This document shows, piece after piece, positions 1-7,766 of a DNA stretch of 9,037 bases. The notes beneath the pieces were generated by a model that saw nothing but the letters and a program-made list of their open reading frames with translations, was not told the origin of the DNA and did no database searches. How positions within the stretch are numbered: the first letter of the stretch is position 1; every line of letters begins with the position of its first letter. This DNA is from Pseudomonadota bacterium (GTDB lineage Bacteria > Pseudomonadota > Gammaproteobacteria > Acidiferrobacterales > Acidiferrobacteraceae), in the NCBI GenBank assembly GCA_021795255.1, contig JAJYPQ010000131.1, forward strand, positions 1-9,037. Reading direction: 5' to 3'. The position numbers and the translations under genes were made by a program.

Positions 1-337
1 GTCTCGAGTCACGGGGTTTGCGCGACCATCAGTGTGGCGACCGGATTGTGAATGGTCCGTTTGGCCACAAAGCTGTTCCCGGCCCTCGATGTTAGGCTCG
101 GTCAGCGACACTAGGGCCAAAGACTTGGACTCGTGCTTCTCCGGATAGTCGGGGGCGGCTTATCGTGGGGTCTGGTGGCTTGGAGCCGTTGGGCTTTCGC
201 GACGCGGTGATGGACTCTTTTTTGGTCGTCTCAGGCCAGAGGCGCGGGCCCCACGGCTACACGTTCCGCTGCTGCGGCACGTCGCGATTGGATCGAAGGG
301 TTTGCGTACGCTAAGTGCCGTGCCGTCCAAGAAGTGG

Positions 338-351
338 CTGGCTGTTGCCAG
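338..351. repeat. Small perfect hairpin, 5-bp stem
   Basis: The arms CTGGC (338-342) and GCCAG (347-351) are perfect complements around a TGTT loop. The stem can be lengthened only by G-U pairs. No T-run follows directly, so it is not a convincing terminator. It may be chance. Confidence 0.3.
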
Positions 352-367
352 TTGAGCGGGTGCTCAC

Positions 368-390
368 GGTCTTTTTTGAACAAAAAGGTC
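368..390. repeat. A/T-rich inverted repeat
   Basis: CTTTTT (371-376) pairs with AAAAAG (382-387) around a 5-base loop. In RNA the stem can extend outward to 368 and 390 by two G-U pairs and one G-C pair. It is unusual in this GC-rich sequence and could be a protein-binding palindrome or a weak RNA hairpin. The AT-only core and the lack of a following T-tract argue against a normal intrinsic terminator. Confidence 0.3.
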
Positions 391-803
391 AGGGGTTTCG
401 AAAGCCGCCAGACCCGATGTGGTCAGTGGATCAAAGCCAGCTTTGCCGGTGCGTGTAGGTATGGACATGCGCATCCGGGACCTCCGGGGTAGTATCCCAC
501 GAGGATTGTAGGTGGCCAGGAACTTGGGCCGGAACGTAGCGGCCGCGTTGCTATGCGACACCACGCTGCTCTCTCCTTGACGGACCTAGCCTGTAGGGCT
601 TGGTTGGCGTGGGCCATGCCCTCCTACCGAAACGCCGCAGTCCGTGTTTGACCGGCCAGACCGACAGCTCGAGTACGCACGGCCTAGTGCGTGGCCGGAT
701 CCGCTTATCGACCATATTTTGGATCACAGTCAGGCGGTCTGTGTGTGTATGACTCATGACCACCAGCCTCTCCGCTATAACCGTCGGGAAAGAATGGCGG
801 GTA

Positions 804-831
804 TTGGCAAATCGCGCAAAGTGGATATTAG
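804..831 (+). promoter_or_regulatory. Candidate sigma70 promoter for the leu operon
   Basis: TTGGCA at 804-809 matches five of six bases of the -35 consensus. It lies 16 bases before TATTAG (826-831), which matches four of six bases of the -10 consensus. Transcription would start near 838 and give a leader of roughly 80 bases ahead of leuC. A second -10-like hexamer, TATAAC (776-781), lies upstream but has no good -35 at normal spacing. This is inference from consensus only. Confidence 0.3.
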
Positions 832-921
832 GCGGCTTCTGCTAGCCCATTTTCGCAGAAAATGTTGGCATCCGGTGGGACCTTGGGTACCATGGGCGCA
901 CACTGGGGGCTGTTCGCATTC

Positions 922-2325
922 ATGGGAAAGACGCTTTACGACAAGTTATGGGATAGTCATGTGGTCCGGGAATTGCCGGATGGAACGTGTCTCCTTTATA
1001 TCGATCGTCAACTGGTTCACGAGGTGACGAGCCCGCAGGCCTTCGCCGGTTTGCGCACGCATGATCGCCCGCTCTGGCGCCCAACCGCCCATTTAGCGGT
1101 TGCCGATCATAACGTACCTACTACCGAACGGGCGCGCGGCATTATCGATTCCACGTCGCGCTTGCAAGTGGAGACCTTGGAGCGGAATTGTCAGGATTTT
1201 TCTGTCCCGCTTTTTGCCATGGACGATCCGCGCCAAGGAATCGTCCATGTCGTGGGGCCCGAGCAGGGCGCGACGTTACCCGGGATGACGATCGTCTGCG
1301 GAGATTCGCATACCTCGACCCATGGTGCCTTTGGGGCACTCGCTTATGGTATCGGTACGTCTGAGGTGGAGCAGGTGATGGCCACCCAATGCCTTTTGCA
1401 GAAGAAGGCGCGCGCCATGCGTGTGCGCCTTGAGGGGATGATCCCGAATCAAGTGGGTGCGAAAGACTTGGCGCTTGCTGTTATTGGGCAAATCGGAACC
1501 GCAGGTGGCACCGGCCATGCCATAGAATTTGCCGGATCGGCTGTGACCGCGCTTTCGATGGAGGGCCGCATGACCCTCTGCAATATGGCGATCGAGGCCG
1601 GTGCACGGGCCGGTCTCGTGGCGGTCGATGAAACCACGATCCAATATTTGGTTGGCCGACCATTTGCGCCTACCGGCGCACTCTGGGAACAAGCGGTTCG
1701 GGTCTGGCGGACCTTGCACAGCGACCCTGATGCGCGGTTTGCGAAAGAGGTGGTCATCGATGTCGGCTCCTTAGCCCCGCAGGTGACCTATGGAACGTCC
1801 CCGGAGATGGTGATGTCGGTCCAGGGCCGCGTGCCAGACCCGAGCGCGGAGATTGATCCTGCGCGCCGGGAGGCCTTAGTGGCGGCCCTGCGCTATATGG
1901 ATCTGGCTCCGGGTACGGCCATGACAGACATCTCGGTCGATGTCGTCTTTATCGGATCCTGCACCAACGCGCGACTTGAGGATTTGCGGGCGGCCGCCGG
2001 GATGGTACGCGGAAAAAAGGTGGCGGCACATATCCACCGGGCATTGGTCGTACCGGGATCGGGCTTGGTGAAAAGGGCGGCCGAGGCCGAGGGCCTTGAC
2101 CGGATTTTTCGAGAGGCTGGGTTTGAGTGGCGCGATGCGGGCTGTTCGATGTGTCTCGCCATGAATGCCGATCGGCTGGAGCCCGGGGAACGTTGTGCGT
2201 CTACCTCGAACAGAAACTTCGAGGGCCGCCAAGGGCCTGGAGGGCGCACGCACTTGGTCAGCCCGGCGATGGCGGCCGCAGCGGCGGTGGCCGGCCGTTT
2301 CGTGGATATCAGGAATTGGACCTAG
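922..2325 (+). CDS. leuC: 3-isopropylmalate dehydratase (isopropylmalate isomerase), large subunit LeuC
   Basis: LeuC pairs with LeuD to isomerise 2-isopropylmalate to 3-isopropylmalate in the cytoplasm, the second step of leucine synthesis, using a [4Fe-4S] cluster as in aconitases. The three cluster cysteines are visible: C347 in GSCTNAR, and C408 and C411 in GCSMC, almost the same numbering as E. coli LeuC. Other family stretches are [34 protein letters not shown] and the C-terminal [12 protein letters not shown] followed by [17 protein letters not shown] chose the ATG at 922 because it gives [10 protein letters not shown], which aligns with the E. coli N-terminus, and a length of 467 residues against 466. 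In-frame ATGs at 862 and 892 would add 20 or 10 residues with no family match. The ribosome site is weak: GGGGG at 905-909, 12 bases away. It is first in the operon, and leuD follows 10 bases later. Confidence 0.97.
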   Translation: MGKTLYDKLWDSHVVRELPDGTCLLYIDRQLVHEVTSPQAFAGLRTHDRPLWRPTAHLAVADHNVPTTERARGIIDSTSRLQVETLERNCQDFSVPLFAMDDPRQGIVHVVGPEQGATLPGMTIVCGDSHTSTHGAFGALAYGIGTSEVEQVMATQCLLQKKARAMRVRLEGMIPNQVGAKDLALAVIGQIGTAGGTGHAIEFAGSAVTALSMEGRMTLCNMAIEAGARAGLVAVDETTIQYLVGRPFAPTGALWEQAVRVWRTLHSDPDARFAKEVVIDVGSLAPQVTYGTSPEMVMSVQGRVPDPSAEIDPARREALVAALRYMDLAPGTAMTDISVDVVFIGSCTNARLEDLRAAAGMVRGKKVAAHIHRALVVPGSGLVKRAAEAEGLDRIFREAGFEWRDAGCSMCLAMNADRLEPGERCASTSNRNFEGRQGPGGRTHLVSPAMAAAAAVAGRFVDIRNWT

Positions 2326-2330
2326 GAGGT
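2324..2330 (+). promoter_or_regulatory. Strong Shine-Dalgarno that fixes the leuD start
   Basis: AGGAGGT overlaps the last two bases of the leuC TAG stop (2323-2325) and lies 5 bases before the TTG at 2336. No ATG or GTG lies in the leuD frame at a suitable distance, so this site decides the start. Its position inside the stop of leuC suggests coupled translation, which would help keep the two subunits in balance. Confidence 0.85.
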
Positions 2331-2335
2331 TCGCG

Positions 2336-2989
2336 TTGCAACGTTTTGAGACCCTAACGGGCCTGGTCGCGCCGCTTGATCGGCTCAATGTCGATACCGA
2401 TGCCATCATCCCCAAGCAATATTTGAAGGCCATTAGCCGAGCGGGATTTGGCGCAAATTTATTCGATAACTGGCGTTATCTCGACCAGGGTGAGCCCGGA
2501 CCCGAGCAGGTACGGGTTCCCAATCCGGACTTTGTGCTTAATCAGCCGCGCTTTAAGGGTGCTTCGATTCTTCTTGCGCGCGCTAATTTCGGGTGCGGTT
2601 CGTCGCGCGAACATGCGCCGTGGGCGCTTCTTGAGTACGGATTTCGAGTCATTATAGCGCCGAGTTTCGCTGATATTTTTTACAATAACAGTTTAAAGAA
2701 CGGGCTTTTGCCGGTTGTCCTGCCGGAACCCGAGGTTGATCGGCTGTTCCGGGCAGTCGAGAGTACGGTGGGGTATTCTTTGACCGTCGATCTTCGTAAG
2801 CAGCGGGTCGCGGCCGAAGGCCAAGAGATCGGGGCATTCGATATCAATCCGTTTCGTAAGGATTGTCTTTTAGAGGGTCTCGACGACATCGGTTGGACCT
2901 TGCAGTATCGGACGGATATTCGGAACTACGAAGACCGCAGACGCCAAGAGGCCCCTTGGCTCTTTCAGGAAGCTAGGACAGAACAATGA
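2336..2989 (+). CDS. leuD: 3-isopropylmalate dehydratase, small subunit LeuD
   Basis: LeuD is the small subunit of isopropylmalate isomerase. It forms the swivelling domain that completes the active site with LeuC. Diagnostic stretches are [22 protein letters not shown] near the N-terminus, the [14 protein letters not shown] signature in the first half, and [12 protein letters not shown]. The predicted length is 217 residues against 201 in E. coli. The difference comes from a short insertion before VPNPDFVLN and a longer charged C-terminus. The start is a TTG codon: it follows the AGGAGGT site and its product aligns with family N-termini, whereas the upstream ATG at 2165 lies inside leuC and would add unrelated residues. 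The TGA stop overlaps the leuB ATG (ATGA, 2986-2989), implying translational coupling. Confidence 0.96.
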   Translation: MQRFETLTGLVAPLDRLNVDTDAIIPKQYLKAISRAGFGANLFDNWRYLDQGEPGPEQVRVPNPDFVLNQPRFKGASILLARANFGCGSSREHAPWALLEYGFRVIIAPSFADIFYNNSLKNGLLPVVLPEPEVDRLFRAVESTVGYSLTVDLRKQRVAAEGQEIGAFDINPFRKDCLLEGLDDIGWTLQYRTDIRNYEDRRRQEAPWLFQEARTEQ

Positions 2990-4071
2990 GTCATATAGCG
3001 GTATTGCCGGGTGACGGAATTGGCCCAGAAGTGGTAGCCGAGGCGGTGCGGGTCCTTGAGTGCCTGCGCGACGAGTACGCCTTGGCGATCGAGATGGAAT
3101 ATGGTCTGGTGGGAGGGGCGGCTTACGATGTCCACAGCTATCCGCTTCCGGAGGCGACTCTGAAACTCGCTCACAGCGCCCACGCGGTGTTGCTCGGGGC
3201 GGTGGGGGGGCCGAAATGGGAGTCTCTTCCGATTGTTGCGCGCCCGGAGAAGGCCTTATTGGGCTTACGGTCCGCGTTAGGGGTTTTTGCGAATCTGAGA
3301 CCCGCGATTTTGTACCCGCAGCTGGCGGCGGCATCGACCTTACGCGCTGAGGTCGTGTCGGGGCTTGATATTATGATCGTGCGCGAGCTAACCGGCGGTA
3401 TCTATTTCGGTGAACCGCGCGGAATCCGCACTTTAGACAGTGGGGAGCGGCAAGGATTTAATACCCTTGTCTATACGGAATCCGAGATCGAGCGAGTGGT
3501 GGTGCGGGCTTTTGAGATCGCGCGCGCCCGCGCCCGCCGCGTGTGTTCAGTCGACAAGGCTAACGTTCTGGAATCCACGGAGTTATGGCGCGAAGTGGTC
3601 AAGAAGGTGGCGTGTCGCTATCCTGATGTGGCCGTCTCCCATATGTATGTGGATAACGCGGCTATGCAACTTGTGCGGGCGCCAAAGCAGTTTGACGTGA
3701 TCGTCACGACGAATATGTTTGGCGATATCTTGTCCGACGAGGCCGCGATGTTGACAGGCTCTATCGGGATGTTGCCCTCGGCATCGCTCAACGAGACCGA
3801 CCGGGGCCTGTACGAGCCGATTCATGGATCGGCCCCGGATATCGCGGGCAAAAATATCGCGAATCCCTTAGCGACGATCCTGTCGGTCGCCATGATGTTG
3901 CGCTATAGCTTGCATGAGCCGACCTTGGCGCTGCGCGTAGAAGCGGCGGTATCAGCGGTCTTGGATACCGGTCTTCGGACTGCGGATATCGCCGAGCGAT
4001 CGCAGCCCATCTGCTCGACTCGGGCCATGGGCGACGCGGTTATTGCCGCCCTCCATGACCCCCTTCCTTGA
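2986..4071 (+). CDS. leuB: 3-isopropylmalate dehydrogenase LeuB
   Basis: LeuB oxidises and decarboxylates 3-isopropylmalate with NAD+ to give 2-oxoisocaproate, the last dedicated step before transamination to leucine. It is a cytoplasmic metal-dependent beta-decarboxylating dehydrogenase. The predicted catalytic Tyr140 (in [10 protein letters not shown]) and Lys191 (in [10 protein letters not shown]) are present, as are the metal-binding aspartates D223 (VDNAAMQ), D247 and D251 ([10 protein letters not shown]). They lie four or five residues earlier than in E. coli LeuB. The NAD-binding signature [20 protein letters not shown] is intact. The length is 361 residues, against 363 in E. coli. AGGA at 2975-2978 is 7 bases before the ATG, and the ATG overlaps the leuD stop. 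asd follows after 39 bases with no terminator, so the two are probably co-transcribed. Confidence 0.97.
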   Translation: MSHIAVLPGDGIGPEVVAEAVRVLECLRDEYALAIEMEYGLVGGAAYDVHSYPLPEATLKLAHSAHAVLLGAVGGPKWESLPIVARPEKALLGLRSALGVFANLRPAILYPQLAAASTLRAEVVSGLDIMIVRELTGGIYFGEPRGIRTLDSGERQGFNTLVYTESEIERVVVRAFEIARARARRVCSVDKANVLESTELWREVVKKVACRYPDVAVSHMYVDNAAMQLVRAPKQFDVIVTTNMFGDILSDEAAMLTGSIGMLPSASLNETDRGLYEPIHGSAPDIAGKNIANPLATILSVAMMLRYSLHEPTLALRVEAAVSAVLDTGLRTADIAERSQPICSTRAMGDAVIAALHDPLP

Positions 4072-4110
4072 CCAAAATTATCGAGTGCCCTGGCGGGCGG
4101 AGTTTTAGAC

Positions 4111-5133
4111 ATGTCGAAGAGGTTTAATGTTGCGGTCGTAGGCGCAACGGGGGCGGTGGGCGAGGTCATGCTGGCGATGTTGGCCGAGCGCAGATTTCCT
4201 ACCGATAAGATCTATGCGCTTGCATCGCAACGATCCGCGGGAAGCCTTGTGCGGTGCGGGGATCGGGAGCTGATCGTCGAAGATTTGGCGACCTTTGACT
4301 TTAGTAAGGCGCGGATCGGGCTCTTTTCGGCCGGTGGGGACATTTCTGCCGAATTTGCCCCCAAGGCCGCTGCGGCCGGCTGCATCGTGATCGACAACAC
4401 CGCCCATTTTCGTTACGACGACGACATCCCCCTGGTCGTGCCCGAGGTCAATCCCCAAGAGATCGGCCGCTACAAGACCCGCGGCATTATTGCGAACCCC
4501 AATTGTTCCACCATTCAGATGTTGGTGGCCCTAAAGCCTCTCTATGATGCGGTCGGGATCGAGCGGATCAACGTCTGTACCTACCAATCGGTCTCCGGGA
4601 CCGGGAAAGAGGCGATCGAGGAACTCGTGAACCAAAGCCGGGCGGCGCTTGCAGGCACGAGCGTTTCCCCTAAAGTGTATCCAAAGCCGATTGCTTTCAA
4701 TGTCCTACCGCACATTGATGTCTTCTTGGAGAACGGCTATACCAAGGAAGAGATGAAGATGGTGTGGGAAACCAACAAGATTATGGGGGATCCGTCAATA
4801 CGGGTAAACCCGACCACGGCGCGCGTCCCGGTCATGTACGGCCATTCGGAGGCCCTGCATATCGAGACCCGCCAAAAGCTAAGCGCCTCTGCGGCTCGGG
4901 AGCTATTGGCCAACGCCCCGGGGGTAGTAGTCCTGGACGAAAGGGTAGCGGGCGGCTATCCCACTGCAGTCACTGAATCTGCTGGCCGCGATGCGGTCTA
5001 TGTTGGCCGTATCCGCGAGGATATTTCTCACCCGCGGGGCCTCGATTTATGGGTGGTTTCGGACAATTTGCGCAAAGGGGCGGCCCTCAATAGCATTCAA
5101 ATTGCCGAATATTTGGTAGACCGCTTTTTATAG
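4111..5133 (+). CDS. asd: Aspartate-semialdehyde dehydrogenase
   Basis: Asd reduces L-aspartyl-4-phosphate to aspartate 4-semialdehyde with NADPH. This is the branch point to diaminopimelate/lysine, threonine and methionine. The N-terminal nucleotide-binding loop GATGAVG is at residues 11-17. The catalytic cysteine is C132 in NPNCSTIQ and the likely catalytic histidine is H245 in YGHSEALHIE. SVSGTGKEA is also typical. The length is 340 residues. The GATGAVG loop and compact size place it with the Bacillus/Streptococcus-like Asd branch, not the E. coli branch, which begins with a GWRGMVG motif. The related Usg-type paralogue, which commonly sits near asd and fimV, is a possible confusion, but the active-site Cys and His argue for a working enzyme. 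GGAG at 4099-4102 lies 8 bases before the ATG. Location between leuB and fimV is a conserved proteobacterial arrangement. Confidence 0.95.
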   Translation: MSKRFNVAVVGATGAVGEVMLAMLAERRFPTDKIYALASQRSAGSLVRCGDRELIVEDLATFDFSKARIGLFSAGGDISAEFAPKAAAAGCIVIDNTAHFRYDDDIPLVVPEVNPQEIGRYKTRGIIANPNCSTIQMLVALKPLYDAVGIERINVCTYQSVSGTGKEAIEELVNQSRAALAGTSVSPKVYPKPIAFNVLPHIDVFLENGYTKEEMKMVWETNKIMGDPSIRVNPTTARVPVMYGHSEALHIETRQKLSASAARELLANAPGVVVLDERVAGGYPTAVTESAGRDAVYVGRIREDISHPRGLDLWVVSDNLRKGAALNSIQIAEYLVDRFL

Positions 5134-5141
5134 GCTATAGT
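5113..5141 (+). promoter_or_regulatory. Candidate sigma70 promoter for fimV
   Basis: TTGGTA (5113-5118, four of six bases of the -35 consensus) is followed after exactly 17 bases by TATAGT (5136-5141, five of six bases of the -10 consensus). The -35 lies within the last codons of asd and the -10 just after its stop. The predicted start near 5148 gives a leader of about 78 bases. It would let fimV be expressed apart from the amino-acid operon. No mapping data support it. Confidence 0.45.
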
Positions 5142-5148
5142 CAGAGGA

Positions 5149-5167
5149 CTTCGAGACTTTTCTCAAG
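5149..5167 (+). other. Hairpin at the start of the fimV leader
   Basis: The arms CTTCGAGA (5149-5156) and TCTCAAG (5161-5167) form a 7-bp stem with one bulged C and a 4-base loop. It begins almost where transcription from the upstream candidate promoter should start, so it could protect the 5' end of the fimV mRNA. No T-tract follows, so it is not an intrinsic terminator for asd. Confidence 0.3.
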
Positions 5168-5212
5168 AAGTGTGCGTAACTTAAGGGAATCTCGGGGACG
5201 TGATCGGTCTCC

Positions 5213-5217
5213 AGGAG
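5213..5217 (+). promoter_or_regulatory. Shine-Dalgarno that fixes the fimV start
   Basis: AGGAG lies 8 bases before the ATG at 5226. It supports this start over an in-frame GTG at 5172, which has no such site and would put 18 extra charged residues ahead of the signal peptide. Confidence 0.8.
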
Positions 5218-5225
5218 AAGGCGGA

Positions 5226-7766
5226 ATGGGTAAGAAGGAATGGCAGCAGTCGCGGCTCGTGCTCGTCGTGTGGGCTACAGCGCTCCTATATACCCCGTTG
5301 GCTCAGGCGCTTGGTCTGGGTCGGCTGGCGGTCGAATCGAACCTTGGACAGCCTTTGCGGGCCGAAGTCCCCTTGTTGGCTTTTCATGCCGCTGACCGGC
5401 ACTCGGTTCATGCGCGACTGGCGTCCAGCGGGGCGTTTGCAGCGGCCGGCATTCGTAAATCCCGGACTTTACGGGGCGTCAGCTGCGTTATACAGCGTAA
5501 TGCTCAAGGGCGGTATGTAGTCCTGCTTCAAAGCCATAAGCCGATCGATGTGCCGTTCTTGCATTTTCTTCTGAGCTTAAGGTGGTCTAACGGCTCGCTT
5601 TTGCACGAATACACGGCGCTCTTGAATCCGAACAGCGGCGTGACGACTTTGGGTCCCTCCGGCGGGGCCCGCGCCTTGCCCCTTCGGATCCGGCACATGT
5701 CGGCGCCACCGGTTTACCAGACGGCCTACCGGCGGACGACGAACATCGCCGCTACGCGCCGTAGGGCCAATACCACAGGTCCTATACGAGCCGGTCAGAC
5801 CCTCTGGGTCGTGGCGCTTAAGGTCCTTCCCCATGGGCAGTCCATGCCCCAGACGCTAGCGGCGTTTTTGCATGAAAACCCGAGCGCTTTTTTCCACCAT
5901 AACGTCAATGACTTACGGACCGGCGCCGTATTGCGGATCCCAACCCGGCGCCAAATTCGTGCCACCTCTGCGCCCGCTGCTCAGCGTTGGCTGGCCGGCC
6001 AGGATGCCTCTTGGTCACGGTATAAGGCCCAGCTCGCTCAGAGCCCCGTTATGGCGAGAGGCCGTAGCCATGGTATCAGTGGTACGGTGCGTACGGTCCG
6101 GGTCCTCCCCGCAAACCAAGAGGCGCTGCGTATCGAGGCCACGAAGATGACGGCTGGCGCCGCGCCGGGTGGAGGTGCTCGGGGGATGCAATCGACGGGT
6201 GCGCCATCGGCCTTGGCCGCGCGTATGGTGCGTATCCAAAAGGAGCTGCAAAAGACGCGACACCTTATGGTGCTAGAGGATCAGGAGCTGGCTATGCTCC
6301 AAAATCAAAGTCATAAGGCCTCCCTCGCGCCCCATCCTGCGCTAGTGGGGGGCTTACACACACCCAAGCGTAGTCCTGAGGCCCACGGCCTGAAGGTCGC
6401 GCCGCCGGTGCTGGCCAAGGCGCTGGCGATAAAGCGGCCGGTGATGCCGGTGTCGATTCCGCCTGTGGCCCCGGCACCCTCGTTTTTTTCGACCATCCTC
6501 TCCTCCGAGCGCCTACCGATCTTAGGAGCGTTGCTTGTGATCTTGATTGGCGGGGGCGCGTTAATGATCCAGCGCCGACGTCGGAGCATGGCTGAGTTCG
6601 AAGAAAGCATCCTATCCGGCGGGGGTTTGAATTCCGAGGGTCAGATGCCCGACACTGCGGGACTGCCGAAAACCCCGGACGCGTCCTTTCTGAGCGAATT
6701 TAGCCAGGCGGGGGGGAGCGGTGTGCACACCGACGAGGTCGACCCCCTGGCAGAAGCGGACGTCTATTTGGCGTATGGGCGCGATGAGCAGGCCGAAGAA
6801 ATCCTGAAAGAGGCCGTTCTGAAGGACCCAGCCCGCATTGAGCTGAAGGTGAAGCTCCTGGAGATCTATTTTCAGCGCAATGACACGCGAACCTTCGAGA
6901 TTATCGCCGAAGAGGTGTATGTCGCCTCGAGTGGGCGCGGGACTAGTTGGCAGAAGGTCGAGGAGATGGGGCGTAAGCTTGACCCGGCGAACCCGCTTTT
7001 CAAGGAGGAGGGGTCTCAACTCTCAGGGTCGGGTGGGCCGGACGACGAAACTCCGCGCTCTCATGGACTCGCTGATCGCATCGATTTTGCGGCGGTCGCA
7101 CGGGAGCTGGCCGAGGTGTCGAGCCCGCACGCGGTCCCAGGCTTAACCGACGAAGACGTCGGTCTCGAATGGACGGGGGGCGCTGGTATCGGCAGCGAGA
7201 AGTCCGCAGATCGCGCTGCCACCCCTGATGCTGTCGCGGGTGACAACGACGAACAAGAGCTGGATTTTTCGCTGGATTTCATGGCCGGTTCCTCAGGGGA
7301 AGCGGCCAAGAGCAGGGCTCAGCCAAGCCTCCCAGAGACGAGTACCGAAGACCCCGGCCATAACCTGGATTTTGAATGGGCAAGTCCTGCTCCAGATGGT
7401 GACGCCAAAGAGGTTAACGAGTCGGGCGACGAGTTCGCACTGCAGTTCGATGAAGAGGACCTTGCGAGCTTTAGTGCCGCAGATCTCGATGTCACAGAGG
7501 CTAAACAGGCAATTCGGCGCCCCGACGGCGAGAATTTGGTGTTTGATAACGGTTCCGATAGCGCTGCCGAGGATGGCGATCTGCTTATCGAGACCGAGGT
7601 CCAGAGTACCGATACGGATGCCGTAGAAACGAAACTGGATCTTGCCCGCGCCTATCTTGAGATGGGGGACAGCGAAGCCGCCCGCGGCATTCTTGAGGAA
7701 GTCGGCAGCGAAGGAACGTCCGCTCAAAAGGCCTTGGCGGAGAGTATGCTTGCCGGTATTGCCTAG
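5226..7766 (+). CDS. fimV: FimV-family inner-membrane LysM/TPR protein
   Basis: FimV proteins help assemble the type IV pilus secretin and organise the cell pole; in Pseudomonas they also support twitching and cAMP signalling. The 846-residue product has the full family layout. Residues 1-28 are a signal peptide ending in AQA. The FimV N-terminal domain starts at about 29 (GRLAVESNLGQPLRAEV) and runs to the PFLHFLLSLRW and EYTALL motifs near 110-133. A LysM peptidoglycan-binding domain spans about 186-239. A short coiled coil lies near 328-360 and is followed by a Pro/Ala-rich linker. One membrane helix (430-448) ends in RRRR, so the C-terminal half is cytoplasmic. A TPR-like region begins at 506 (DPLAEADVYLAYGR). 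After it comes a long acidic region with scattered LDF-type motifs, and the conserved C-terminal FimV domain covers 801-846 (KLDLARAYLEMGDSEAARGI). The periplasmic part is basic and the cytoplasmic part strongly acidic, as usual for the family. No truA or trpF follows; the gene instead meets folA head-on. Confidence 0.93.
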   Translation: MGKKEWQQSRLVLVVWATALLYTPLAQALGLGRLAVESNLGQPLRAEVPLLAFHAADRHSVHARLASSGAFAAAGIRKSRTLRGVSCVIQRNAQGRYVVLLQSHKPIDVPFLHFLLSLRWSNGSLLHEYTALLNPNSGVTTLGPSGGARALPLRIRHMSAPPVYQTAYRRTTNIAATRRRANTTGPIRAGQTLWVVALKVLPHGQSMPQTLAAFLHENPSAFFHHNVNDLRTGAVLRIPTRRQIRATSAPAAQRWLAGQDASWSRYKAQLAQSPVMARGRSHGISGTVRTVRVLPANQEALRIEATKMTAGAAPGGGARGMQSTGAPSALAARMVRIQKELQKTRHLMVLEDQELAMLQNQSHKASLAPHPALVGGLHTPKRSPEAHGLKVAPPVLAKALAIKRPVMPVSIPPVAPAPSFFSTILSSERLPILGALLVILIGGGALMIQRRRRSMAEFEESILSGGGLNSEGQMPDTAGLPKTPDASFLSEFSQAGGSGVHTDEVDPLAEADVYLAYGRDEQAEEILKEAVLKDPARIELKVKLLEIYFQRNDTRTFEIIAEEVYVASSGRGTSWQKVEEMGRKLDPANPLFKEEGSQLSGSGGPDDETPRSHGLADRIDFAAVARELAEVSSPHAVPGLTDEDVGLEWTGGAGIGSEKSADRAATPDAVAGDNDEQELDFSLDFMAGSSGEAAKSRAQPSLPETSTEDPGHNLDFEWASPAPDGDAKEVNESGDEFALQFDEEDLASFSAADLDVTEAKQAIRRPDGENLVFDNGSDSAAEDGDLLIETEVQSTDTDAVETKLDLARAYLEMGDSEAARGILEEVGSEGTSAQKALAESMLAGIA

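Larger units (their letters stand above)
1..790. other. Non-coding or decayed block with no supported gene
   Basis: No reading frame on either strand looks like a known protein. The longest frames are short (under about 70 codons, apart from one that runs on into leuC in the wrong frame) and stops are frequent. I looked for tRNA T-arms, rRNA, CRISPR repeats and paired inverted repeats of an insertion sequence and saw none. On the minus strand two overlapping frames each follow a purine-rich stretch: an ATG at 617 with AGGAGG only 2 bases upstream, and a GTG at 564 with AAGGAGAG at 571-578. Their predicted products (64 and 66 residues) resemble nothing I know. They could be remnants of one frameshifted gene or chance frames. 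The block may also carry distal regulatory DNA for leuC, but this cannot be shown from the sequence. Confidence 0.6.

Noticed and set aside
739..750. GT dinucleotide run as a microsatellite
   Set aside because: Only four or five repeat units are present, with no gene whose frame it could switch.
862..921. N-terminal extension of LeuC from the ATG at 862
   Set aside because: The first 20 residues have no counterpart in Leu[11 protein letters not shown] from 922 aligns directly with the known N-terminus and gives the usual length.
644..1027. Plus-strand frame of 127 codons from a GTG
   Set aside because: It runs into leuC in another frame, has no family resemblance and contains many Cys, Trp and Arg residues typical of an out-of-frame reading.
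2165..2335. Upstream ATG start for leuD
   Set aside because: It lies inside leuC, lacks a ribosome site and would add about 57 residues that match nothing. The TTG at 2336 has AGGAGGT and fits the family.
1876..2433. Minus-strand frame of 185 codons across leuC and leuD
   Set aside because: It is antisense to well-conserved genes, with no recognisable protein features and Arg/His-rich composition. It is a shadow frame. The same holds for the minus-strand frames at 1276-1719 and 2870-3334.
4072..4110. Possible terminator between leuB and asd
   Set aside because: The 39 bases contain no stem followed by a T-tract. They do contain the asd ribosome site.
5172..5225. GTG start of fimV adding 18 residues
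   Set aside because: There is no ribosome site, and the extension would put charged residues before the signal peptide. The ATG at 5226 has AGGAG at correct spacing.
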